DNA of 64,000 bases from JBJXHN01 sp046233135. GTDB taxonomy: Bacteria; Pseudomonadota; Alphaproteobacteria; Rhodospirillales; Rhodospirillaceae. The notes under the pieces are model-generated. The model saw nothing but the letters and a program-made list of their open reading frames with translations, was not told where the DNA came from and did no database searches. The stretch is from positions 71,716 through 135,715 of the forward strand of contig JBJXHN010000011.1 in the NCBI GenBank assembly GCA_046233135.1. Direction: 5' to 3'. Position numbers and translations under genes: made by a program. Shown here in pieces: positions 1-8,007 of the stretch (positions are counted from its first letter, which is position 1; every line of letters begins with the position of its first letter).

Positions 1-895
1 CCTCGGGACTGGTATCATCTTTCCAGTGGCCGCCTCCCTGTCCGGTTCGTCGCTGCCCCGGCCAGTTGTTTGTATGAAATACACGGGTCTCACCCTGTGC
101 AGCGGGATCGCTAACCATCTGCGGCAAGTCTGGACGCATACGGTTGAGGACCTGCACAATCGGATCAACGGACCGGAAGTTCGCTTGCTTGTCTATAACC
201 TCCAGTGCCTGGTGTTCCACCAGCCCACATCCCTCGCCGTAAATCTTCTGCCAGTGGTCTCCGAAAAGACCGATCAAGGGGCCTTCACCTCGATCAAGAA
301 ACCACTCTTTCAACGCATCAACGAAACCGGCATCCGTGTCCTGATATTCGTCGATAAGCAGAATGGGATATCGTGAAGTCAGAACCCGACGAAATTTGGG
401 GCGACTCATCGCCTGAATCATCAGCGACAATACATCTTCATGGCGAAGTGACACCTGATCGTCTGTCACGCCGGGGTAGCCAAGTTCATAATGAATACGA
501 CGATGACCGACGCCGCCGGTTTCCGCAAGCCGCTCCTCCCATGTCGGCAACCCGGGAACCAGTTCACGCAGTGTAGGCTGAAAATCCTGAAGGACTGACC
601 AGCAAAAACCGTGCACGGTTTCGGGTCTCACCGCAGGGTGCGCGTTCGTTCTGGCAATGATCTCGTCCTTGGCGACGTTGGTGTAGGTGATGCAGCCGAT
701 CTGTTGGCGCTGCCGCAGCAACGCGGAGCCTTGCTTTTCAATCAATCTGCGAAGTGCTCTCTCAAGAGAATAGGTTTTCCCAGCTCCGGCGCCCGCCTCT
801 AGACGAAAGCTGCGTCCTTCATCCAGGCAAGCGAACATGCGTTCCAGAGCAATGCGACCAGCGGCATCTGCGGGGCTTTCTTGTCCCTCAGCCAT
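1..895 (-). CDS. gajB: GajB-like UvrD/Rep-family helicase, partial (runs off the left edge)
   Basis: Only the first 298 codons are present; the reading frame is open to the window edge. The start ATG (895-893) overlaps the end of the upstream OLD-family gene by 8 bases, which implies translational coupling. A Walker A motif GAGAGKT lies near residue 35, a superfamily-1 motif II (LLIDEYQDTD) near residue 180 and an ANFRS motif (NYRS type) further on. This is an SF1A helicase core. Gabija pairs an OLD nuclease with such a helicase-like protein (known of the family), so the gene order supports GajB. The other reading is a class 2 OLD/UvrD pair not tested for defence. The C-terminal half is outside the window. 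Confidence 0.85.
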   Translation of the reverse strand, partial: MAEGQESPADAAGRIALERMFACLDEGRSFRLEAGAGAGKTYSLERALRRLIEKQGSALLRQRQQIGCITYTNVAKDEIIARTNAHPAVRPETVHGFCWSVLQDFQPTLRELVPGLPTWEERLAETGGVGHRRIHYELGYPGVTDDQVSLRHEDVLSLMIQAMSRPKFRRVLTSRYPILLIDEYQDTDAGFVDALKEWFLDRGEGPLIGLFGDHWQKIYGEGCGLVEHQALEVIDKQANFRSVDPIVQVLNRMRPDLPQMVSDPAAQGETRVFHTNNWPGQRRTGQGGGHWKDDTSPE

Positions 896-2963
896 GTTCG
901 CCTCCCTGGATGGGGGCGATCTCGACCCCGGCAGCTTCGGCGAGGATTTCGACCGCTACGGCCACTGGGGGAGGCACAGGGGCCGGATTACCCTGTGCCA
1001 ACCATCTCAAACCTTCAGAGATGTAACGGGGAACAATCCACTCGGTGTTTGTGATCGCGTATTGCAGAGCAAAGGCGGACTTTTTTTGTTCCGCAGCGAG
1101 TTCATACGCCGCCGTTGCAACATCTTCCTCTCCAAGCGCGAAAAGGCCAGGGTTCGCGATTATGAACGCATCTTCGAAGCTCCGCCCGCACGCTCCACCA
1201 TCCTGCTCTGGAATCTGGTACGCGATGCGCCTGCCATTTGTAATCTTCTCGTCTGGTGTTTTGATGAGCAAGGCAGCCGGAGATATATCGGCACCATACA
1301 ATGCCTTTAGACAACCGTTACTCGTGAATTGCCCTTGGGCGACAGGTACGGCCTCGCGCTTGTTGTTTGCATTGGGACGAACCGCATCTATGTCCGTAAT
1401 AATCAATGTGCGGAGTTCGAGGAACGTCAGCAAATCGAAGAAGCGGTGAGCATAGGCTCCGCCTACTTCCATGACGGTGAGGTATTGACTGCCGAGCTGC
1501 GGTGCTCCAGGTGCCGCATTGTCCGTTTTTCGAATCATTGTCGGAAGGAGGAGGCGTTCCGACGTTCCCTCGATCAGGACGGCCTTATCGGCAAAGAACA
1601 GATCGCAACGGGTGAGAGTCAGATACTGATGTAGAAACTCCCGATCAGGCTCGGGCGCAGTTCCCATGCCCCGGCGAAGGTCTTTGATGATGGTCCGCCG
1701 GACGCCATTTTCGTCCGCTTTCGACAGGAAATAGCGCATGGATTCAAAGCGGGCCTCGTTAGCCATGTGCGGCGAATGCGTTGTAACGACAAACTGGACG
1801 GGCCAAGGGTGATTATCGTTCAATTGAGTGACGAAAGCATTCGTGATCTGATCAAGTTGCCGAATGAATACCTCCTGCATCTGGGGATGAAGGTGCGCTT
1901 CCGGCTCTTCGATGAATATTAGATGCACTCCAGCCGCCGTCGGTGTTGCCTGATACTCACGAAAGAAGCGCAAGAGTTGCAGCAGCATGAAGACGAGATT
2001 ACGCACGCCGAGACCATTGTAGGTTTCTGGAAGTGTTATCCCGTTCTTCCCGACATAACGGACCTTGGTGTGATCGCTTAGCAACCTCTCAACGTCAAAG
2101 CTCGTCTCAGTGATGAGTCCTGGATCAGCCAGTCCGGGGTAGCCGAACAGTTCGAAGGTGGGCAGTAGCGATGTAAGCTTGACATTGAAGTCGCTGTGCA
2201 GATCGCTTTGAATGTCTTCGACAGCGCTTTTCAACTGTTCGGCGGTAGTCCGTTTTTCAGGGTCGGTCGGATCGCTTAGTGCCGACTGAAAAAGTATTTC
2301 TACGACTTTTCCGAGAACATCTCGTTCGCGTTTCGTGTCGTCACCCAATCCACGTTGCGCATTGATGAAGCCGCCTTGTATTATAGCAGTGAGCACTTTC
2401 GTTTCGAGCGGCTTCCTATTCGTGGGATCGTTAGGATCAATCGCTTCTAAAATCGATATGTAGGTGGCAGAAACCCGCGCTCCCAGAGCACGGAAAAGCG
2501 CACTTCTGGCATTCTCTGCATCTTCTTCTGGTGCAGGGAGATCGGCGAAGAGAAATGTAGTTGCGTCGGGTCGAGGGCCAAAAGTCAGGACAAGACGCCC
2601 ATAAGTACAATCTGGATTTAGGTCGATGATGCAGTCGCCCAAAGCTCCAAGGTCCGGCATGTCAACGTCGTACGAAACATCAATTATTATACGAATGACG
2701 GGAAGTGTATCCAGTACGTCTGAAACCTCCGCTCCGGCGCTGAACGCCTCAAATGCGTTCCAGAACTTCTCGTGACAGCCGAGAGAAAAATCTTCGAGAC
2801 GGAAGGTGAGAGTCTTTTCTGAGAGGAGTCGGCGGAAAAGCTCTGCAATCGATGTTTTGCCGCTATTGTTTCGTCCCACGATCAGCGTGGTTCTATCTTC
2901 GAACCCAATCTCGACGTCCTGCAGCAATCGGAAGTTTTCAATCTTCACATTGTGTAGCTTCAA
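888..2963 (-). CDS. gajA: GajA-like OLD-family ATPase-TOPRIM endonuclease
   Basis: The 691-residue protein has an ABC-type ATPase: Walker A GRNNSGKT at residues 30-37, a signature-like NGLGVRNLVF near 316 and Walker B IFIEEPEAH near 349. A C-terminal TOPRIM domain follows, with the IEGTSERLLLP motif near 464 and IITDID near 521. This is the OLD family architecture; GajA is a sequence-specific DNA nicking enzyme restrained by nucleotides (known of the family). I chose the TTG start because an in-frame TGA lies two codons upstream and the KLHNVKIENFR beginning is typical. It is longer than the classical GajA of about 580 residues, so Gabija-like is safer than Gabija. The paired helicase gene follows with an 8-bp overlap. 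Confidence 0.87.
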   Translation of the reverse strand: MKLHNVKIENFRLLQDVEIGFEDRTTLIVGRNNSGKTSIAELFRRLLSEKTLTFRLEDFSLGCHEKFWNAFEAFSAGAEVSDVLDTLPVIRIIIDVSYDVDMPDLGALGDCIIDLNPDCTYGRLVLTFGPRPDATTFLFADLPAPEEDAENARSALFRALGARVSATYISILEAIDPNDPTNRKPLETKVLTAIIQGGFINAQRGLGDDTKRERDVLGKVVEILFQSALSDPTDPEKRTTAEQLKSAVEDIQSDLHSDFNVKLTSLLPTFELFGYPGLADPGLITETSFDVERLLSDHTKVRYVGKNGITLPETYNGLGVRNLVFMLLQLLRFFREYQATPTAAGVHLIFIEEPEAHLHPQMQEVFIRQLDQITNAFVTQLNDNHPWPVQFVVTTHSPHMANEARFESMRYFLSKADENGVRRTIIKDLRRGMGTAPEPDREFLHQYLTLTRCDLFFADKAVLIEGTSERLLLPTMIRKTDNAAPGAPQLGSQYLTVMEVGGAYAHRFFDLLTFLELRTLIITDIDAVRPNANNKREAVPVAQGQFTSNGCLKALYGADISPAALLIKTPDEKITNGRRIAYQIPEQDGGACGRSFEDAFIIANPGLFALGEEDVATAAYELAAEQKKSAFALQYAITNTEWIVPRYISEGLRWLAQGNPAPVPPPVAVAVEILAEAAGVEIAPIQGGEHG

Positions 2964-3148
2964 TTTTCACGCCCCCAAATATAATGCCATCGTCTAGTCG
3001 TTAGTTCTGTAATTATACATCGCGAGATGTCCGATTCGGATCGGCGCAACGAGTATTTTTGCATGGCCCTAACTGCTTATGAAGCCACGATTTTTCATTT
3101 CCTTTCTATTTCTCTCAAATATTGCGCGGGCCGCCTGCAGGATCATCA

Positions 3149-4432
3149 CTAAACTACTCTCGTCAGAAGAATATCTGCCCGAGGAGGAATGCCGTTTTCC
3201 TTATAATGGATCATGGCATAAGTGATGATCTCCCAATCCTTTCTTTGTTGGACTTGAGCCAAATCGACTTGCCAGATTTCCACTCTGCGGTCTGTGGCGG
3301 TATAGTGCCATGTCGTTGGTGGCGTGTGCTTCCGTCCTGGATAAAGAAGTATGACGCGGCTGGCGTTGTAGACCGCCCCATAGGACGCGAGTTGGTAAAG
3401 ATCGGCTTGGCTCACATTTGGCGTAGAGCCGGGCTGTTTGCCGAGATCCTTCCATTTCGTATCAATGACCAGTGGACCTTCAGGCGTGTCAATGACGATG
3501 TCGGGGATTAGAGGGTAGGCGCCATGTTGCAACAGGGTGTGCTGTCGACGCTGAATCGACACTGATCCGGGCGGAAGAACCCGTTGCAGCCAGCGGGCAA
3601 CATACCGTTCAAACAGCATGTTCATCGGAAAGAGCAACGAAATGCCCGTGCCGTGTCCGGAACTCGTGTTTTGCCACTCTGCTTCCATCAGCATGCGCGC
3701 AAGCATTTGGGCCTGACGAAACCGCTCATTCATCCGGTTCCAGACGATCCGCTCCCTCAGGGGGGCGGGGCTGGTGGGGATGTCGGCGAAGCGGGCTGTC
3801 AGATTAGCGATCCGGCGACGCAGAGGCTCGGAGCGCACAAAGGGGATGATGCGCAACAGGCTGGCCTTGAACAGCCGGTTGAGCGGCGTGTTCTCGGAAA
3901 ACTCGTCAAACCGGCAATGCAGGCGGGAAGGATCAACCGAACGGTGAACGATCTGCTGCCGCACATCGAGCGCTCCCCGCAGCTTAGGCAAAACATCCTC
4001 CTCTGGCACATAGTCGCGCGTCAGACCGGATTTCGCTTGTTCTGCAAGGCGTGTCACAAACAGATTGATAAAGGCTTCGAGAAGATCGCTCTCCTGTGCG
4101 CCCATCTGCGCGATCTGCCCTTCTGAAAGCGGTATGTCGAAGGCCACCGCAATCATCCGCACAAGGGTTGCTCGCAATGCACCGTCCTCATCGGTGAGCT
4201 TGGGCAGTATTTCCAAACTTATCCCTGGAACGGAAATAATGCCGCAAACCTGCTTGGTTTCCAGCTGCCGAAAGCCGCGCGCCAGTACGCCGTTCTCAGC
4301 CACGCCAAGCCTGCGGGCAGCCGTGATAGCGGCAAGATGCAGTTGCTCGGCTTGTCCTTCGCTGATTCCGTCGGGGCCAATGGGCAGAGAGGACCATTCC
4401 GGCAGAGAGTAATGGCTTTTCTGCTTGGGCAT
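3149..4432 (-). CDS. mcrC: McrC, nuclease subunit of an McrBC restriction system
   Basis: The 427-residue protein ends in a PD-(D/E)xK nuclease. PDIVID (residues about 311-316) is followed by LVIDTKWK, giving the D...D-x-K arrangement of McrC. Upstream, LLFPMNMLFERYV is the conserved McrC linker before the nuclease. In McrBC the McrC subunit joins the AAA+ GTPase ring of McrB, stimulates hydrolysis and cuts modified DNA (known of the family). The ATG sits in a TAATG junction with the mcrB stop codon, a one-base overlap, so the subunits are coupled. It lies 185 bp upstream of gajA on the same strand; that gap shows no gene. Confidence 0.92.
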   Translation of the reverse strand: MPKQKSHYSLPEWSSLPIGPDGISEGQAEQLHLAAITAARRLGVAENGVLARGFRQLETKQVCGIISVPGISLEILPKLTDEDGALRATLVRMIAVAFDIPLSEGQIAQMGAQESDLLEAFINLFVTRLAEQAKSGLTRDYVPEEDVLPKLRGALDVRQQIVHRSVDPSRLHCRFDEFSENTPLNRLFKASLLRIIPFVRSEPLRRRIANLTARFADIPTSPAPLRERIVWNRMNERFRQAQMLARMLMEAEWQNTSSGHGTGISLLFPMNMLFERYVARWLQRVLPPGSVSIQRRQHTLLQHGAYPLIPDIVIDTPEGPLVIDTKWKDLGKQPGSTPNVSQADLYQLASYGAVYNASRVILLYPGRKHTPPTTWHYTATDRRVEIWQVDLAQVQQRKDWEIITYAMIHYKENGIPPRADILLTRVV

Positions 4433-6246
4433 TATTCCCGTCCCAGAAGAGCCATGTAAGCTGCTTCAGGATATCCGCCTTCTTCCCGAAAAACATCGGA
4501 ATAGCGATACCGATCCTCAGCAAATCCTTCAGCCCCCTTGGGAACCGGAATAGGGGATCGATTCAGGAAGCCGTCGCCGCCACCCAGAACAATGCGAACC
4601 CGTTCAATGTCGTCATGGAAATACTCACGCAGCAGCGGGATGACCTTGAACGCCATGATCCGATCGAGGTCGGCTTTCGTCTTGACGCCCATAAACCAGG
4701 CGTGGCCGATCTGGGCATCCTCTCCCAGAAAATAGACAAGGCGCAGATTGAGGTTGTCCAGAATGGCTGCAAGATCGAGCGCACTATCGTCGAGCTCGAT
4801 GCCTGCGAGTTCTGCGGAATCGGGTGGCAGTTCCTCAAACACGAAACGCCGCCGCAGTGCTGTATCCAGCAGCGAGATGGATCTGTCGGCCGTGTTCATC
4901 GTGCCAAGGATGTACAGATTGGCCGGAAGAGAGAATGCGGTCTTGGAATAAGGAAGTGTGACGGTGATCGCCGCAGGCGCTCCCCGTCTCTTGTCTGCCT
5001 CCAGAAGCGTGATAAGTTCGCCCAGAACCTTCGAGATATTGGCGCGATTGATCTCGTCAATGATGAGGACATGGTTGCCGGCCTGCTTCGACGCCCGCTC
5101 TGCAATCACTTTCAGAACGCCTCCTTCCGGTTCGAGCGTGAAGCCTGCCCCCGATGCCATCGGCTTGGGTCGCAGTCCCTCGACGAAATCTTCGTAGGTA
5201 TAGCTTTGGTGGAAGGTGACGAAGCCGATGCGCCCGTCCTTGACCAGTTGCTCATAGGACGCGCGCACTGCACCCGGATCGGACGCCACCTGGCCTAGAC
5301 ATATCTCGACGGCGCGTTGTGCGGTACTGAATGTCTTGCCCGTACCCGGAGGGCCGTAGAAGATCGTATTCAGTTCAAAACCGGATGGAGCTGGCACGAT
5401 GGCTTCTTCATCCAGTTTATCTGTCGAGTGCGCCTTCTTTTCTTTCGGCTTCTGCCAGACAGGCCTGAAGTCACCCTCGTAGAAATCGACGTGTGAACCA
5501 TGCTTGGCTTCAAGGCTCTTGCGCAAAGTCAGAAGTGCGTCATCGAGCTTGGCTATGCTCATAGCACCGACATCGGCTGCGGTTATGGCCCCGAAGCCAG
5601 CCAGAATATCCCGTTTATGCTGGCCGGCGCTGATGCGCTCGAAGCTGTCAGGAAAAAGCAGGAAGGGCAGGATATGGCGCAACTGCCGATTTTCGCCGTT
5701 CACCTGTATCTCGAACCAACTGGCAAATGCGCCGCCGTCCCCAAGCAGGCGTCGACGTTCATCAACAGGCCTGGATTTGAGATCCTGCATGGCGGTAATC
5801 AACAGAACGAGCTCGCGCCATTTATTGTTGTTATATCCTTGGCCAGCCCGGCCCACACCGTAAAGGACCTGTTCGGTCAGGGCCGCCACATCTTGCGGCA
5901 AGTCCTGGCCTGACCAGGACCAAACCTCGCGGACTTTCCGATCCTTGGTCGGGGGAGAGACATCGCCACGCTGGAAGGCATAAAGTAGCCAGATCAGCTC
6001 GGCCATCAGGCAGTGCGCTTCAGCGGTTGCGTCAGACAGCTGGACTTTCAGCTTTTCAAAGAACTTGCCTTCGCCTTCATCGAGGTTCTGGACGTAGGTA
6101 CGTTGCAAATCTGCAAAGTGTTCAGCGGTCCAGAGTGAGCGTCCAGGTGAAAGCAGGGAACCATCGCCGATCAGACAATCAGTGCGAAGGCGATCCATCG
6201 TCTCGTAAAGCGGAGAAAGATCAGCATCTGGGTTATAACGGGCCAC
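4432..6246 (-). CDS. mcrB: McrB, AAA+ GTPase subunit of an McrBC restriction system
   Basis: With the GTG start at 6246 the product is 604 residues. The start was chosen because a good ribosome site (GAGGAA, 6258-6253) lies 6 nt before it; the TTG at 6330 has none. The C-terminal half is the AAA+ motor: Walker A YGPPGTGKT near residue 299, Walker B LIIDEINRAN near 394 and the McrB signature GTMNTADRS near 448. The N-terminal 270 residues should be the target-recognition part. They do not look like the E. coli methylcytosine-binding domain, so the modification recognised is unknown. It is followed by mcrC with a one-base overlap. Confidence 0.92.
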   Translation of the reverse strand: MARYNPDADLSPLYETMDRLRTDCLIGDGSLLSPGRSLWTAEHFADLQRTYVQNLDEGEGKFFEKLKVQLSDATAEAHCLMAELIWLLYAFQRGDVSPPTKDRKVREVWSWSGQDLPQDVAALTEQVLYGVGRAGQGYNNNKWRELVLLITAMQDLKSRPVDERRRLLGDGGAFASWFEIQVNGENRQLRHILPFLLFPDSFERISAGQHKRDILAGFGAITAADVGAMSIAKLDDALLTLRKSLEAKHGSHVDFYEGDFRPVWQKPKEKKAHSTDKLDEEAIVPAPSGFELNTIFYGPPGTGKTFSTAQRAVEICLGQVASDPGAVRASYEQLVKDGRIGFVTFHQSYTYEDFVEGLRPKPMASGAGFTLEPEGGVLKVIAERASKQAGNHVLIIDEINRANISKVLGELITLLEADKRRGAPAAITVTLPYSKTAFSLPANLYILGTMNTADRSISLLDTALRRRFVFEELPPDSAELAGIELDDSALDLAAILDNLNLRLVYFLGEDAQIGHAWFMGVKTKADLDRIMAFKVIPLLREYFHDDIERVRIVLGGGDGFLNRSPIPVPKGAEGFAEDRYRYSDVFREEGGYPEAAYMALLGRE

Positions 6247-6361
6247 GAAAATTCCTCGGAAATACTTAGATATGCAATATTCGTCTTCCGACTGGCGCGA
6301 GTCGGTCCAGCTTGCATAAGAAACCAGCAAAGCTCTTTTTGTCCAGTATACAGAGGCATTT

Positions 6362-6429
6362 GGGGGAAAGCCTTCCCCCTGGTCGGCACTGGCGTTGCCG
6401 ACGCACCCCCATCAGCGGGGAGACCCCGC
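6362..6429. promoter_or_regulatory. two GC-rich hairpins between mcrB and ardC
   Basis: Two perfect short inverted repeats lie in the 276-bp gap between the divergent mcrB and ardC genes. One has 7-bp arms at 6362-6368/6373-6379; the other has 6-bp arms at 6415-6420/6424-6429. Neither is followed by a T run, so they are more likely part of the ardC leader or a divergent-promoter control region than terminators. Confidence 0.4.
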
Positions 6430-6439
6430 AACGCCCCCG

Positions 6440-6522
6440 AGAGTGAGAGTGCGGACGGGGTTTCCGTGACGGGTTGAGGGCTGGAAGAGAGGCTTCCGGC
6501 GCCCGTCGCGGAGATCATCCCG
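6440..6522 (+). promoter_or_regulatory. conserved structured leader, family 1, copy 1 (before ardC)
   Basis: This leader recurs almost unchanged before three genes here (also 7918-8007 and 11240-11329). It contains a gagag-purine tract, a small hairpin, and a main hairpin at 6468-6507 whose arms are GACGGG and CCCGTC, with an inner GCTGG/CCGGC pairing. A GGAG ribosome site and the ATG follow immediately. The distance to the start is fixed in all copies, which suggests a cis-acting RNA controlling translation. Confidence 0.6.
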
Positions 6523-7491
6523 ATGGCCAGACATGATCGCAGCCCCGCTGACGGTGGCGCGCGCAGCAACCTTTACGACGACATCACCAACAAGATCATC
6601 GCCGAGCTGGAGCAAGGGCGTCTACCCTGGGTCCAGCCCTGGGGTGCGGCGCCCGATACCGCCCCGCTGGGCCTGCCGAGAAATGCGTCAACCGGCCGGT
6701 CCTATTCCGGCATCAATATCCTGATCCTCTGGGGCGCTGTCATCCAGCATGGTTACCCTGGTCAATCGTGGCTGACGTTCCGTCAGGCGCTTTCGCTGGG
6801 TGGCAATGTCCGGAAGGGCGAACGCGGCACCACTGTCGTTTATGCCGACCGTTTCACCCCCGAGGACGAAAAGCGCCGTGCCCGCGATAAAGGTGAGGAC
6901 GCGCATGCCATTCCGTTCCTGAAGCGGTTCACGGTCTTTAACGCCGCACAATGCGATGGTCTGCCTGATGACATCACGGCAGTCGCGCCGCCACCGCCGC
7001 CGGGCCTGATCGAACCTCGGGTCGAGGCGTTGATCCGGGCCACCGGCATCGAGTTCCGTATCGGTGGTAATCGCGCCTTCTATATGCCGTCGCTCGACTA
7101 TGTGCAGGTGCCGCCTCCGCAAGCCTATTTCGAGCCGATCAACTGGCACCGGACGGCCCTGCACGAGCTGGGTCACGCCAGCGGCCATCACAGCCGCCTC
7201 AACCGCAATCTGACCGGCTCGTTCGGCTCGAAGAAATATGCCTTTGAGGAAATGATTGCAGAACAGACTGCGGCTTTCAGCTGCGCCGCGCTCGGGATCG
7301 TGCCGACCGTGCGTCATGCCGACTATATCGGGTCGTGGCTGGAGGTCATGCGCGAGGATTCCCGCGCCATCGTCCGCGCGGCCTCGCAGGCCAGCAAGGC
7401 GGCGGACTGGCTGCTGTCGCATCTGCCGGCCGAGGACGCCGGGGAGCCGGATGCCAGCGTAACCGAGACCGACCGGAGGGCTGCGGCATGA
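6523..7491 (+). CDS. ardC: ArdC-like antirestriction protein (ssDNA-binding domain plus zincin-like domain)
   Basis: The 322-residue protein has the DUF1738/ArdC N-terminal domain (LYDDITNKIIAELEQG and LPWVQPW, residues about 17-40). A zinc-metallopeptidase-like C-terminal domain follows, with HELGH at residues 214-218. ArdC proteins bind single-stranded DNA and protect incoming plasmid DNA from host restriction (known of the family). It is the first plus-strand gene after the defence block and would be an early gene after transfer. A conserved hairpin leader precedes it, and it overlaps the next gene by ATGA. Confidence 0.93.
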   Translation: MARHDRSPADGGARSNLYDDITNKIIAELEQGRLPWVQPWGAAPDTAPLGLPRNASTGRSYSGINILILWGAVIQHGYPGQSWLTFRQALSLGGNVRKGERGTTVVYADRFTPEDEKRRARDKGEDAHAIPFLKRFTVFNAAQCDGLPDDITAVAPPPPPGLIEPRVEALIRATGIEFRIGGNRAFYMPSLDYVQVPPPQAYFEPINWHRTALHELGHASGHHSRLNRNLTGSFGSKKYAFEEMIAEQTAAFSCAALGIVPTVRHADYIGSWLEVMREDSRAIVRAASQASKAADWLLSHLPAEDAGEPDASVTETDRRAAA

Positions 7492-7883
7492 TCCTCCTGA
7501 CCGGCACACAGCGCGACCGTCTGCTGGCCAATGGTCGCCAGCGCGATCAGGATCACATCCCGGTCGTGAAGTTCTTCAACCCACTCGGTGAAGGCGTCTG
7601 GCTCGCCACCGAACTGGATGACGATGGCGACATCATGTTCGGCCTGGCCGATCTCGGCTATCCCGAACTGGGGTCATGGAGCCTGAGCGAGATGCAGTCA
7701 GTCCGGCTGCCCTTTGGCATGGGCATTGAGCGCGATTTGCTGTTCACCGGGGATTTCCCGATCTCGGTCTGGGCCGAGGCCGCCCGTGAAACCGGCAGCA
7801 TCCGCGCCGCCGAGCGTCTGCTCTACCGCGTCGGCGCGGGCTTTTCCCGTACATCCGCCGATACAGAAAACCGGAGTGCCTGA
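7488..7883 (+). CDS. DUF2958 domain protein
   Basis: The ATG at 7488 overlaps the ardC stop by 4 bases; the product is 131 residues. The beginning ILLTGTQRDRLLANG, the VVKFFNP...WLATELDDDGD segment and LGYPELGSWSLSEM match the DUF2958 family, a small acidic protein that commonly sits beside ardC in alphaproteobacterial plasmids and ICEs. No function is established. The translational coupling suggests a role in establishment or anti-restriction, which is inference. Confidence 0.82.
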   Translation: MILLTGTQRDRLLANGRQRDQDHIPVVKFFNPLGEGVWLATELDDDGDIMFGLADLGYPELGSWSLSEMQSVRLPFGMGIERDLLFTGDFPISVWAEAARETGSIRAAERLLYRVGAGFSRTSADTENRSA

Positions 7884-7917
7884 TTTCCGGGTTTCAGGTT
7901 CTGCGGCTGGCGTCGCT

Positions 7918-8007
7918 CTCTTCAGAGGAAGAGGGCGGCGCTTCGCTTCGTGACGGGCTGATAGCCGGAGAGAGAGGCTCACCGGCGTCCGTCATGGAGT
8001 CACTGAC
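7918..8007 (+). promoter_or_regulatory. conserved structured leader, family 1, copy 2 (before the ParB-like gene)
   Basis: This is the second copy of the leader before ardC. The main hairpin is at 7952-7993 (GACGGG pairing with TCCGTC, one wobble) around an inner AGCCGG...CCGGC pairing. A smaller CTCTTC/GAAGAG hairpin lies upstream. GGAG and the ATG follow at the same distance as in the other copies. Confidence 0.6.
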
